DNA of 36,434 nt from Spirosoma linguale DSM 74 (GCA_000024525.1 CP001772.1:1-36434), one strand, 5' to 3'; numbered from the stretch's first letter, positions 25,774 through 34,581 are shown. Numbers and translations: made by a program. The notes: generated from the sequence alone by a model not told the origin.

Positions 25774-26487
25774 TTTTTCCCCCAGTAAAGCCAAGAGAAC
25801 TGGACTCAAACTAGCCTATTGATGAGTAAAAAAACAACAGAATATAATTTTTCGGAGATTCTAATTTTAGTAAATTACTTACTATTCTGTATCTCATGCT
25901 CAGCAATTAGTTCGTTATCAGGATACTATATGAATGTAACAGTGTGATTGTGTTTGATTAAGCCCTTTTTCATACATCGTAATTTTTTAATTTTACTGCT
26001 TTATGCTAAAGCCTAATCGCGCTAATTGAGCGTTTCTCACTCGGTTGCTTACCAACTGTCAACGTTGTGACTGTTAAAACTGCGAACAAACTATATATTT
26101 TGTAACCTACCGTTAACGTACTGATGGTCAAATCACTAACTGACTTTTCGATTTGTACCCTGCTCGTAGAACGCCTTTATAGTTTGTAACTCTCCTTACC
26201 GCCAAGCTGGGTATAATGAAGGAAAAGTCCTAACAGGCCTAAAAACGGGATTTGGTAGATCAGAACGTTGGATCACTCCGTTTCCTGGCTACATAACCCC
26301 AAGGGCAAGGGGTTTTGGCTATCAATCGTGCCAAGTGGGCCCAGCGTGGAGCTCGAGTGGCGAACAAACGGGTCTACACTCTAAAAACGTGCTTTGTCGA
26401 GACAACTCGCTTCTGATGGCAGCTCAACCCGCTGTCAACAAGGCCTTTAAAGATTTAGTCCTAAGCGGCCCATTCAGTAGGACATTC

Positions 26488-26511
26488 GGGTATCCTGTAT
26501 AAATGGTACAA
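26488..26511 (+). repeat. 24-bp dispersed repeat, copy 3
   Basis: GGGTATCCTGTATAAATGG followed by TACAA; see copies 1 and 2. Similarity to copy 1 continues through TTTCATCT at 26515-26522. Confidence 0.65.
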
Positions 26512-26977
26512 CACTTTCATCTGAAAGTAGGGGTTCTTTGGCTAAACGGGCAGATTTATGCGCTAACAAACGAGTTTTATAGTTTTGTTAAAGCGATTGT
26601 TGATAATCAGCACCTTATCCAAAAGGGTACATGAAAAATAAACTCAAAAACGTCTAATTTAATCAATCAGGAGGGGTAATTTAAGCTATCAATCAGGAAA
26701 TCCTAGTTGATAAACGCTTGGTTAAACCATTGAAAATCAGGCTCCGCCTGAATATATAGTTCCCTACCGTATAAATTCGCCCGTTAGGAAGAAATACCTC
26801 TTTACAGAGTCATCACTTTGTAAATTGAATGCTTCTAAGCCTGTTTTTTGGCAATAAACTCAGTAAGCAAATCAATGTAAGATTTCTGTTAGCTCAATTC
26901 GAGTTGTTTTACCATAAGAATTGGCTTGGTGGAACATTTCGTACAAATGTGGGCCACTCCCCGAAGCACGGAACGAC

Positions 26978-27289
26978 TTAAGATTTCTTCTCTTTGGGCG
27001 GTGTTTTGTGGACCAAGTCAAGGGTAAGGGCTTTTTTAGCCACTTGTTTGGGAAACCGAATTGACAAGGTATCCAAGGGAAGGGGCTCGAAGACGGACAA
27101 TTGCTCGCCCTTGGGCTGTTTGGTCGGTTTAGGCAGGCAACTTTGCAAGATCAACTCCGCTAGACTGACCTTTAACTCCTTGGCTCGTTGGAGTAACGCC
27201 TGTTTCTGGGCCGGGGTGACCCGCATATTGATCGTTTCTGATTTGCACACCTCTTTCCGAGGGCGACCGCGTCCATCCATCCGACTCAC
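26978..27289 (-). CDS. MobC-like ribbon-helix-helix protein
   Basis: The 103-residue protein has the sequence GRGRPRKEVCKSETINMRVTPAQKQALLQRAKELKVSLAELILQS, a typical RHH arrangement of a strand (ETINMRV) and two helices. The same pattern occurs in relaxosome accessory proteins that bind origins of transfer. No relaxase gene is present in the window, so it might instead regulate transcription. It lies beside the gene-free, repeat-bearing 2 kb, a possible binding target. An ATG at 27280 is an alternative start. Confidence 0.65.
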   Translation of the reverse strand: MSRMDGRGRPRKEVCKSETINMRVTPAQKQALLQRAKELKVSLAELILQSCLPKPTKQPKGEQLSVFEPLPLDTLSIRFPKQVAKKALTLDLVHKTPPKEKKS

Positions 27290-27548
27290 TGGTTAACTAA
27301 ACCAAAGGTCTGAACTTATTTTTTGTAACACAAAAAATAAGTACTTTCTGGTATAGCAGTATTGCTGGGAAGTGTTGTTTATAGGAGAAGTTGAGACGAC
27401 AAGAACAGGGTCTTATCCTGAACTAACGGTTCGTAACCAATCGGTCGTTCAGAAGGAAAGTAGCGCTACGGCGAAGCGTTGATAGAGTTTGCTTATCCCG
27501 CAATTGGGCCAATCCGGGTGGCTTCTTTTAGATTCGGTAAACCTTAGG

Positions 27549-28520
27549 TTAGCCCTTGGACCTTGTAGAGCTGCGATCAGTTAGCTGAGCCAGCAAGAAC
27601 TCATTGAAATCTTTGTAATCTTTGTACAGCTTGGAGTAATCGGTCGTGTACGGGGGGAATTGCTCCTGAATCAGATCCCTGACTTTGTGGCCGGTTGTAT
27701 CGTTGTCCAGGTACAAGGCGACTTTGGTGTAGCTACCGGCCCGGAGCAGCTCGCTGGTGCGCTGGTAAAAAGCAGCCGAATTCATGATCAACACATCGCC
27801 CTGCACCAGTTCCTGAAACATAGCTAGGTCGCTCGACTGGTAGTAGGTAAGCGCGGCCAGGAAGTCCATAAAGCCTTCGAAGACGGCAATGTGGCCTTTC
27901 TTCTTGCCTTCGATGAAGCTGACGCCTTTTCTGCCCAGTGAGCTCTTAAAATAGGCGTTTCTGATTTCATAGCCTTTTGTCTCATTGTTGATGCCGACGG
28001 CGAAATAGGTTTTACCGGTTAGTTGATTGCGGTACTGCACTTCGAGCAGGTACTTAGCCGCCAGCATGGGATCAATCCCCCGTTGATGGGTCAGATAGTG
28101 GATCAATGCCCTGCCCTTACTGGAGTCAACACTAAGGGGGCGTACGGTCTCTAAGCTGAGCGTTTGCTGCTCGTCGAGAGGACTAGCAGATACTATGGGC
28201 TCCTTGGTTGGCAGGGATGTAGCCGACCGGCTTTGCTGGAGTGGGCTCCCCATCAGGTGATCCAACTGAGCCAAGGCACCGCTCACATCGGTGTTATAGT
28301 AGCGCATAACGAACTCGAGCACATTGCCGCCGGTATCGCCGAAATCGTTCCAGATCCACTTGCCGCCCAAGAAGCTGGTATGGAAGGAGGGCTCCAGCTC
28401 GTTTCTGAAAGGAGAACAATACCAAAGCTCTTTCCCTGCTTTCAGGGTTCTAGCCGGTTGATGGCCCAGCTTGGTTAAGAGGTCAGGAAGGGATAGCAGC
28501 TTTGCCTGTTGCGTGTTCAT
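27549..28520 (-). CDS. Toprim/primase-like protein
   Basis: From the ATG at 28520 (323 residues; an upstream ATG at 28535 adds five). The N-terminal part (YCSPFRNELEPSFHTSFLGGKWIWNDFGDTGGNVLEFVM) matches the DnaG-type CHC2 zinc-ribbon region, but the cysteines are mostly lost, so zinc binding is doubtful. The C-terminal part has the toprim pattern: AVFEGFMDFLAAL (acidic E) and VALYLDNDTTGHKV (DxD-like). Such proteins make or help make primers for plasmid replication. The iteron origin lies directly upstream and RepA beyond it, consistent with a replication role. Confidence 0.8.
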   Translation of the reverse strand: MNTQQAKLLSLPDLLTKLGHQPARTLKAGKELWYCSPFRNELEPSFHTSFLGGKWIWNDFGDTGGNVLEFVMRYYNTDVSGALAQLDHLMGSPLQQSRSATSLPTKEPIVSASPLDEQQTLSLETVRPLSVDSSKGRALIHYLTHQRGIDPMLAAKYLLEVQYRNQLTGKTYFAVGINNETKGYEIRNAYFKSSLGRKGVSFIEGKKKGHIAVFEGFMDFLAALTYYQSSDLAMFQELVQGDVLIMNSAAFYQRTSELLRAGSYTKVALYLDNDTTGHKVRDLIQEQFPPYTTDYSKLYKDYKDFNEFLLAQLTDRSSTRSKG

Positions 28521-28535
28521 AAACTTTACAGTCAA

Positions 28536-28967
28536 ATAGACTAAATACCGATGTCAGTCTTTACGATTTTTGGACATAAGACAAAACTCCAATTCCATTA
28601 ATTTATCATCCCTGTTCTATATAATATAAAAATCTCTTATCGTAATATTATAATATAATCATATGTAATTTTGTATTATAACTTTTTCTTTTCAACAGTT
28701 TATAGTTATAGTAAAGGTTCTTTTTGTTAAAGGGTTTTTAACTAAAGGTTTGTGTGACAATTTAGCAGTAGGTTTTACGATAAATTAACAGTTAATTATG
28801 GTGACAAAATAACAGTGGATAAGTACTGTAAATCAGCCATTTATAAAACACTTTGTGGATAACAATTTTAGAATACTGCTAATTTGTCACAGATCATATA
28901 TTTTACCCTTGATTATCAATTAGTTATATCGGAAATTTTGCCAAAATTTGACATAAATGTGATTTTG
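28536..28967. other. Plasmid replication origin (iterons, DnaA boxes, AT-rich tract)
   Basis: An AT-rich gene-free stretch just downstream of repA. It carries an 18-bp iteron (TGTGACAA-T/A-TTAGCAGTA) at 28753-28770(+) and 28874-28891(-), with one mismatch, a diverged copy at 28800-28817(+) and a shorter one at 28959-28972(-). A perfect DnaA box TTATCCACA lies on the minus strand at 28854-28862, and a near match at 28814-28822. This is the layout of a theta-type, Rep-controlled origin. Mapping is by pattern only. Confidence 0.8.
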
Positions 28968-29897
28968 TCACACTTTGTTAGTTAACTCACTAATAAACAA
29001 TCTTTTAGGTATTGGTGTTTGACTAAAATGAAGCATTAAACCGCGTGTCCCTTTTTCTTCGACACGTGCATCTGTGTACAAGCTCTTTACTAGTCGATGT
29101 ACCTTCTTGAAATTGGCCCTAAAGTCAACCATTCGGTTGTAATCGCCGCCAAACTGATCTTTGATTGTCTGCCATGCCAAGAATTGCGGTTTATTGGGCT
29201 GTACGCGGTGTAGCCGGTGTGCAAGGAATGTGTACCAGTCGATAGCAGTAGCGTTGTTTGAAAGGGCTGTAAGATGGCTCTTAGCAAGTGGCACTGCGTG
29301 CTCCATCAGATTGTGAAAATACGCCTCTGATAACTCAATTTGGCTCGGCCATAACAGTAATTGATCCGGACTTTTTTCCGGAAATAGGGTAAACCCGCTA
29401 ACGAGCGGCAGATTGATGTTTTGCTGCCCTTCGGCTCCGTCATAGGTCATACGCACTACGCAGGACGCCAAGCGGCTAATCTGATCGCGCACAGCGTTGA
29501 CTTGGCTCCCGCCCTCACTAAAACCCATATAGTTGTTGAAGTCAGTAACGCTGTTGGCTGGCATCTCAATGATGCGATTTTGTGACTTTAGAGCGATTGT
29601 ATTCAGCGTAGACAGAATAATACGTGCCTTTACCCCATATGGCAAGCCCAGGTATTGTAATTCGTGCGTGACAGGGTTTCTGACTGGCATAGGCATCACA
29701 TAGAGACTGAACTTACCGCTCTCCGCCTGCCATAGCTCGTTTGGTGCAAGATCAGGTTCACGGCGCGGCAAATAGCAATGGGCCATAACCGACGATTGGA
29801 ACAGAATTTCTCTGTCGTCTGGCTCCTCTTGATAAGCCTCATAAATTAGCTTATTGCGGCGTTTAGCAATTGGAGTTAGGTCTTTTTTTGTGCTCAT
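28968..29897 (-). CDS. repA: RepA-type plasmid replication initiator
   Basis: From the ATG at 29897 (309 residues), whose codon overlaps the stop of the preceding gene as ATGA; an upstream extension to 29960 is less likely. The region LAWQTIKDQFGGDYNRMVDFRANFKKVHRLVKSLYTDARVEEKGTRGLML is typical of the RepA_C family (plasmid-encoded RepA). The middle contains GLPYGVKARIILSTLNTIAL and a WH-like helix set. It binds the iterons just downstream (28753-28972) to open the origin. Last of a parA-parB-repA operon, so copy number and partition are co-regulated. Confidence 0.87.
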   Translation of the reverse strand: MSTKKDLTPIAKRRNKLIYEAYQEEPDDREILFQSSVMAHCYLPRREPDLAPNELWQAESGKFSLYVMPMPVRNPVTHELQYLGLPYGVKARIILSTLNTIALKSQNRIIEMPANSVTDFNNYMGFSEGGSQVNAVRDQISRLASCVVRMTYDGAEGQQNINLPLVSGFTLFPEKSPDQLLLWPSQIELSEAYFHNLMEHAVPLAKSHLTALSNNATAIDWYTFLAHRLHRVQPNKPQFLAWQTIKDQFGGDYNRMVDFRANFKKVHRLVKSLYTDARVEEKGTRGLMLHFSQTPIPKRLFISELTNKV

Positions 29898-30193
29898 TTC
29901 CGTGCTGGTTTCAGTGCTGAATCTCGTTCCAGTTTTTCTAAGACAGCCTCCACGATCCAATCGTGCGTAGATATGCCCATCTTTGGACTACCTGGCTTGC
30001 GTGGGCGCGACGCTCGGAGCGAGTCGATCTGGCGAAGAATTCCTTTTGTAAGACGGGTATTTATATGCTTGGGTACATCGTCCGGCTCGGTATCAAAATT
30101 CTCGCTTGTGGGCTTACCGCCTTTATTAACAACTGCGTTGATCTCGGCCTCAGTAGGGGCTTTACGCTTCGGTGGTGACAGGCTGACGGCCAT
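29894..30193 (-). CDS. Small ParB-like RHH protein
   Basis: The 99-residue protein has a polar N-terminal half and a C-terminal RHH-like region (HINTRLTKGILRQIDSLRAS ... HDWIVEAVLEKLERD). Its place between parA and repA marks it as the centromere-binding partner. Its start overlaps the end of parA by 32 bases and its stop overlaps the repA start, so translation of the three is coupled. The centromere is not proven; the AGTGCTAAA-type repeats upstream of parA and the 11-bp arrays at 32.3-32.7 kb are candidates. Confidence 0.7.
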   Translation of the reverse strand: MAVSLSPPKRKAPTEAEINAVVNKGGKPTSENFDTEPDDVPKHINTRLTKGILRQIDSLRASRPRKPGSPKMGISTHDWIVEAVLEKLERDSALKPARK

Positions 30194-30833
30194 ATGCTGT
30201 TACATGATTAAAGAGTTCATCTATTTCTGCTACAGCCTTTTTATCAGGGTCTTCCATCTCCGATACGATAAGACCCTTAGCTCCGGCATTAGGATATGCT
30301 TTCCGATTTTTAATAGCGTGAGGAACAAAACCTAAATCGGGCATGCTGGCCAAGGCTTCAGATGTTTCGCGGTTGTCGGCCGACGTAATGTCAGCCCGGT
30401 TCAGGAACGAATGAACAATCAACGGATGAATACGGGTGGACTGTATCTCGCCTAGCATCTCAGTAAGTTTCGATAGCGTCCAAACGTCGTGGCTGCGCGG
30501 CTGAATCGGGATCAGAGCCACATCAGCGGTGATCAGGGCTGCACGTTGGCTAGTGGTGTCTCTGCCACCCGTGTCAATCACGATATGGTCGTATTTGGAT
30601 TTCATCGTCTCAACCTGTTTGCGTAGGTTGGCACCAATGAGCTGGACAAGCGTATAACCAACATTGCCACCAAGAGTGTGTTCTCGCCAGGCGGTAAAGT
30701 CGCTGGCCGTGCCCTGCTCATCAGCATCCACTAGAAGCACGTCGGCTCCCTGTTTTGCCAGCCATACGGTCAGGTGTTCGCTAATGGTGCTGCGGCCTGA
30801 ACCGCCTTTGATACCACTTAAAACGAAAATCAT
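30162..30833 (-). CDS. parA: ParA-family partition ATPase with altered P-loop
   Basis: The 223-residue protein has the deviant Walker A IKGGSGRST: the signature K9 is kept, but the P-loop lysine is R14. Other motifs are normal: VLLVDADEQGTASDF (A-prime) and HIVIDTGGRD (Walker B). It moves plasmid copies apart by ATP-dependent binding to the nucleoid. The arginine is unusual and may slow or abolish hydrolysis. It is first in the parA-parB-repA operon, and its promoter lies in 30834-30960, where repeated AGCAC/GTGCT motifs could bind the RHH partner for autoregulation. Confidence 0.85.
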   Translation of the reverse strand: MIFVLSGIKGGSGRSTISEHLTVWLAKQGADVLLVDADEQGTASDFTAWREHTLGGNVGYTLVQLIGANLRKQVETMKSKYDHIVIDTGGRDTTSQRAALITADVALIPIQPRSHDVWTLSKLTEMLGEIQSTRIHPLIVHSFLNRADITSADNRETSEALASMPDLGFVPHAIKNRKAYPNAGAKGLIVSEMEDPDKKAVAEIDELFNHVTAYGRQPVTTEA

Positions 30834-31470
30834 TTTAGTATTGGTTTAGGTGCTGCAATTACTGCTTTATTCAGCATAAAAACAAGCACAATAATAATGC
30901 TAGTTGCAGTGCTAAAAATATGCTTTTTTTAGCACTAAATTAAGTACGTGAATTAAAAAATAAGCCCTTAATAATAAGCAGTTTTGAAGTTATAACTCAC
31001 TTCACATCTTGATTAATTTAATCGCATCACTTATGGTATGTATGTCAGTAACTTTCTTGTAAAATATGATTAAGTGCGTGTATTCATACTAAGCTAATCC
31101 GTATTCGCGCTAGTGGTTAGATTCGGCATCCTCCAGTAAAGGCATCATTCGCCTGAGCTTATCAATCGCTATGGCGAGCCAGGGATATGGCAAAGTCTAT
31201 TAGCTAGAATGAATACTACCAGCCACACGCATACCGCAGGTCTGAAGACGTGTGGGTCGAGACTAATAGTCTGCTTAGACTCACCTCGGTTTGTCGCTGA
31301 AGTAAGGTTTATTATACTTATGATAGTCTATCACGTTATCAGAACGCTCCTCCTGAAAACGTTATAAAACACCACTCACCCCTATATTTGCCCGTGGAAC
31401 ACCCCCAAATTGGCTAACCGTAGATTAACTATCCCTAAGCCCTAATAAGAGTTACTTGCCTAAACCACCC
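30834..31470. other. Gene-free region upstream of parA with AGTGCT repeats
   Basis: Holds an inverted pair AGTGCTAAA (30908-30916) and TTTAGCACT (30928-30936) plus further AGCAC/GTGCT motifs near 30850-30895, a plausible par operator or parS. The rest up to 31470 is gene-free and contains no frame I can support. It separates the divergent par operon and the recombinase gene. Confidence 0.55.
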
Positions 31471-32121
31471 ATGAAATACGTTCCCTACTACCGCGTCTCC
31501 ACCGCCAGCCAGGGCAAAAGCGGACTCGGACTGGCCGCCCAGCAAACCATCGTCCAGCGATTCCTCAAACCCGGCGATGAGCTCCTGCCCGAGTTCATCG
31601 AGATCGAGTCCGGCAAAAAAGCCGACCGGCCTCAGCTCATGGCCGCCATCGTCCTGGCCAAACAACACAAGGCCCGTCTGCTCATTGCCAAACTCGACCG
31701 GCTCAGTCGCAACGTCTCCTTCATCTTCTCCCTGCGTAACGCTGAAGTCGACTTCCTCGCCTGTGACATCCCCGATGCCAACACTCTCACCGTGGGTATC
31801 ATGGCTGTCCTGGCCCAGCACGAACGCGAACTCATCGGCCAACGCACCAAAGCCGCCTTAGCCGCTAAGAAAGCGCAGGGCTTCCAACTCGGTACGCCTA
31901 ACATCACCCCGGCTATTACCCAGCAGGGCCTGGCTGTGCGCCAGCACAACGCCCGCACCCACCCCGCCAACGTGCAGGCCACTGAGTTGATCCGGCTCTA
32001 TCGCAACGAAGGGCTCACCTATGCGGCCATCGCCGAGCGGTTAAACCAGCTGGGTTACACCACCCGGCGGGGGCAGGCCTTCCAGCCCATGAGTGTCTAC
32101 CGACTCGATCCTAACCGGTAG
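31471..32121 (+). CDS. Serine recombinase (resolvase/invertase family)
   Basis: From the ATG at 31471 (216 residues); a TTG at 31456 adds only five. The catalytic serine is in YYRVSTASQGKSGLGLAAQ, followed by the active-site arginine region LLIAKLDRLSRNVSF and the GIMAVLAQHERELIGQRTKAAL helix. The C-terminal end is a Hin-type helix-turn-helix (LTYAAIAERLNQLGYTTRRG). It cuts and rejoins DNA, probably to resolve plasmid dimers or to move DNA. Two phased repeat arrays start about 160 bases downstream and may be connected to it or to partition. Confidence 0.9.
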   Translation: MKYVPYYRVSTASQGKSGLGLAAQQTIVQRFLKPGDELLPEFIEIESGKKADRPQLMAAIVLAKQHKARLLIAKLDRLSRNVSFIFSLRNAEVDFLACDIPDANTLTVGIMAVLAQHERELIGQRTKAALAAKKAQGFQLGTPNITPAITQQGLAVRQHNARTHPANVQATELIRLYRNEGLTYAAIAERLNQLGYTTRRGQAFQPMSVYRLDPNR

Positions 32122-32278
32122 GGGAGGGGGACCCAGGCCCCCAAACGCCGCTGGCCAGGGCCGACCCGGTTGGCCTGGCTCACCGACGGCTCACTCACCC
32201 GATGAGGCGTGGTGCTCAAGCGCCTAATTAGGGGCAAAAACGGGGCATTTACGGCCCGTTTTTGGGCCGTTTAAAAGT

Positions 32279-32419
32279 GGTATACCAACTGGTATACCAG
32301 CTGGTATACCACTACCCGAAAACCGGTATACCACTACCTGAAAACCGGTATACCAGTGGTATACCAACACTTTGAAACCGGTATACCACTGGTATACCAA
32401 TGGTATATGGTGGTATATC
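32279..32419. repeat. Array of GGTATACC palindromes
   Basis: Eight exact GGTATACC sites start at 32279, 32291, 32303, 32325, 32347, 32358, 32380 and 32391, with two degenerate copies at 32402 and 32412. Start-to-start spacings are 12, 12, 22, 22, 11, 22, 11, 11 and 10, so all lie close to one or two DNA turns and would face the same side. This suggests cooperative protein binding. Confidence 0.9.
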
Positions 32420-32465
32420 CATTTAGCGGCCGTTTAACAGACCGGACGTTCCGGTAGGAAGTGCT

Positions 32466-32668
32466 GTTTACAACTTGTTTACAGAGTGTTTACAGGGTGT
32501 TTACACCCCGTTTGCAGGCTGTTTACACCCTGTTTACAGCCTGTTTACACCCCTGTTTACAGGCCTTGACAGCGCATTCAAGCCTGTTTGCAGGGTGTTT
32601 GCAAGCTGTTTGCAGGCCTTTATAGGCTGTTTGCAGCTTGTTTGCAAGGTGTTTGCAGGGTGTTTGCA
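32466..32668 (+). repeat. Array of 16 GTTTRCA repeats with an 11-bp period
   Basis: GTTTACA or GTTTGCA occurs 16 times from 32466. The first nine are spaced 11 bp (last step 12), a 31-bp break follows, then seven more at 11 bp with one 21-bp gap. The first block is mostly GTTTACA, the second all GTTTGCA. The consensus unit is GTTTRCAGGST. The plus-strand frame of 106 codons through it is only the translated repeat. Confidence 0.9.
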
Positions 32669-32704
32669 GCCCAAATCCCCAGTAAAACAGGGCAAAACAG
32701 CTAG

Positions 32705-32930
32705 TTATAAGCACCAACGACCTAGTAAGACCGGCGAAAACAAAGGAAGCTGGATCGGATTGACCAACTCAAACACAGGACCTGGAAACAAATAGTCCCC
32801 CGACCAGGTGGTCAGGCGACAATACCCAGCCTGACCCACATACACGAATCGCCAATCTGTTTGATATAACTCTGGTTTAAGACCAAGACGTCTTTGGTAC
32901 GCACTTCCAGTGTTTACCCCATGGCTTGGC
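32705..32930 (-). pseudogene. Decayed second copy of the small gene at 2135-2329
   Basis: DNA identity with 2135-2329 is obvious, but in the same frame the third codon is TAA instead of CAA and there is a short deletion near the TGTATCG stretch, so the original frame is broken. The 87-codon frame that covers 32705-32968 joins two frames and is not the native protein. Confidence 0.6.
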
Positions 32931-33108
32931 GTTGAAAGGCTTGCGGGCCGATTTTCAATGGAATACACCGACCCGACCAGCGAGCCTGGCCTAGGCTAAC
33001 TACTTTACTACGAACGCTCATCGCCTGGCGGTCGACAAAAAAGCAGACGCCAAGGTCGGCCTGCTTTCGGCTTCTAGTCACACCAATACCGACCCTGTTA
33101 TAAAAGCA

Positions 33109-33485
33109 TTGGGCTTTCTAAAAAGAAGGAATACCTTTACCAAAATAGAAAACGGCTTCTCTACCATACTAGTACTACAGTCAAGCCAATGGCATTCGTT
33201 GAAACGCTTTCTTTCACCAGAGCGTGTGGTAGCTTTTTCCCGGATCTTTATTGAAGAGGTTTCCGTGAGCTACCCCAGTATCCTAAACTAGAACATTGTT
33301 TCTGGCAGTACCGAAAGCGAATAGGTTATCTGAAAGGTAGAATCGATACCTGGTATGAAGTAAAGCAAGGGGAAGACAAGCAAGCGATTTTAGAGAGTGC
33401 GAAAAACGATATCACCTGGTACATCAGGCCATACGTTGACCAGTACCCCAGGCTTTACAGCTTCCTGGCTCCCTCAAAAACATAG
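33109..33485 (+). pseudogene. Frameshifted hypothetical gene
   Basis: The first frame from an ATG at 33109 runs to about 33260 (RRNTFTKIENGF ... ERVVAFSRIFIEEV). A second frame continues with coding-like sequence (LPQYPKLEHCFWQYRKRIGYL ... IRPYVDQYPRLYSFLAPS) to a stop at 33485 and has no start of its own. Together they look like one gene of about 124 residues with a frameshift near 33260. No family is recognised. Confidence 0.45.
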
Positions 33486-33563
33486 ACATGCGTTGTAGTA
33501 GGTTGTGATCCCAGTAAAGGTCTACTGAATTGATTTAGTGAACGAATCACTTAACCTAAAAAC

Positions 33564-33578
33564 GATTATACAACACAA
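33564..33578 (+). promoter_or_regulatory. Shared TTATACAACA element before the thioredoxin-like gene
   Basis: GATTATACAACACAA lies 22 bases ahead of the ATG at 33601. See the copies at 1271-1290, 1790-1804, 34626-34642, 35488-35502 and 35965-35980. Confidence 0.5.
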
Positions 33579-33600
33579 TCGACCTTACTGCTCCTCTGAC

Positions 33601-34581
33601 ATGCTTAGACATCTGTTCCTCCGTGGCTTAATGGTTGGCTTAATTACACTTCTGTATACACAAACCGTTTATGCTATCACTTTCTTCCAAGGTTCGCTTC
33701 AAGAGGCCCACCAAAAAAGTAAACAGGAGCATAAGAGGCTACTGATCTACTTTACGGCCAAATGGTGTGGACCCTGTCGCTACATGGAGAAGGAAGTATT
33801 CAATACTGATTCAGTCACCCAAATTACCGACGCCCAATTTGTGGCCCTCAAAGTAGATTATGATGCTTGGAACACCAAGCCAATCGTGGAAAAATACCGA
33901 GTAGCTAGCTTGCCTTCGTTTGTTATCGTGGATTCGCTGGACGCTGTTGAAAAGCGAGCACTTGGACGAGTAACGACTGCTGAATTTATCCGTTTCCTGG
34001 CTCCGACTACCGTCCAGGTAGTTGAACGTCCCATTTTTGAGCTACGAAGTGATGAACAACGCTATACACAACGGCAACTCATGGAGACAAAGGGGCAACT
34101 GGAGCTAGGCCTTCAAGCGGGAGTCAATTTAACTCCCGTATCCAGTTTAACTATTAGTCACCAATTAGGGTATGACATCAGTCTATTACTAATCTGGACC
34201 AAACGCCGGATGAGTATTCGATCTGGATTAAGTTTAGTATCCATTGGCGCAAAGTCGGACGATGGTCAGCCGTTGCGCTTCCACTACGTAGCCTTTCCCG
34301 TGAATCTGTCTTACCTACTGCGTAAAACTGTCGTGTTAGGACTTCCCGGGGGATATCGAGCGAATCTAACCCCGTATATCTGTCGGCTAATCAATAACCC
34401 TGATCTAGCTGTTAGCTCTTTGGATTATGGCACTAAGCTAGGTCTAAGTGCCTTTGTTGGCAGTACATCCCGGTTGGAAGCTCAACTAGGTTACCAGCTG
34501 GGCATGAAGGATATTGGTGGGCCTTCCAGCTTCAATCTTTATAATCGGGGCCTATATTTTTGCGTCACCTTTATTCTCTGA
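33601..34581 (+). CDS. Thioredoxin-like protein fused to a PorT-like beta-barrel domain
   Basis: From the ATG at 33601 (326 residues), which gives a good signal peptide ending near TVYA; an in-frame GTG at 33538 adds 21 residues that do not look like part of it. A thioredoxin fold follows, with WCGPC at residues 55-59 (FTAKWCGPCRYMEKEVF) and the cis-proline LPSF. After about 160 the sequence turns to amphipathic strands (LELGLQAGVNLTP, RMSIRSGLSLVSIG, ending YFCVTFIL), like an outer-membrane PorT-type barrel. Acting in the periplasm and outer membrane, it could handle disulfides at a membrane site. The leader element TTATACAACA precedes it. Confidence 0.7.
   Translation: MLRHLFLRGLMVGLITLLYTQTVYAITFFQGSLQEAHQKSKQEHKRLLIYFTAKWCGPCRYMEKEVFNTDSVTQITDAQFVALKVDYDAWNTKPIVEKYRVASLPSFVIVDSLDAVEKRALGRVTTAEFIRFLAPTTVQVVERPIFELRSDEQRYTQRQLMETKGQLELGLQAGVNLTPVSSLTISHQLGYDISLLLIWTKRRMSIRSGLSLVSIGAKSDDGQPLRFHYVAFPVNLSYLLRKTVVLGLPGGYRANLTPYICRLINNPDLAVSSLDYGTKLGLSAFVGSTSRLEAQLGYQLGMKDIGGPSSFNLYNRGLYFCVTFIL

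Larger units (their letters stand above)
24983..26977. other. 2-kb gene-free region with dispersed repeats
   Basis: No credible reading frame on either strand. It holds three copies of a 24-bp motif (GGGTATCC, GTA, TGGTACAA) at 25228-25251(+), 25455-25478(-) and 26488-26511(+), a perfect 21-bp inverted repeat at 25327-25391, and five GTTACAA/TTGTAAC-like motifs at 25653-25773. A mobilisation-type RHH gene follows, so an origin of transfer, a partition site or an untranslated RNA are candidates. Confidence 0.6.

Noticed and set aside
29973..30335. 120-codon plus-strand frame over parA/parB
   Set aside because: Antisense to two recognisable overlapping genes.
31435..31842. 135-codon acidic frame antisense to the serine recombinase
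   Set aside because: Unnatural composition rich in glycine, aspartate and glutamate; antisense shadow.
32279..32668. CRISPR array
   Set aside because: Repeat units are 8-11 bp and adjacent; there are no 25-40 bp repeats with unique spacers and no cas genes.
32475..32795. 106-codon frame through the GTTTRCA array
   Set aside because: It is the translation of the 11-bp repeats and has no protein-like character.
32705..32968. 87-codon minus-strand gene
   Set aside because: Comparison with 2135-2329 shows that it is a composite of two frames of a decayed copy.
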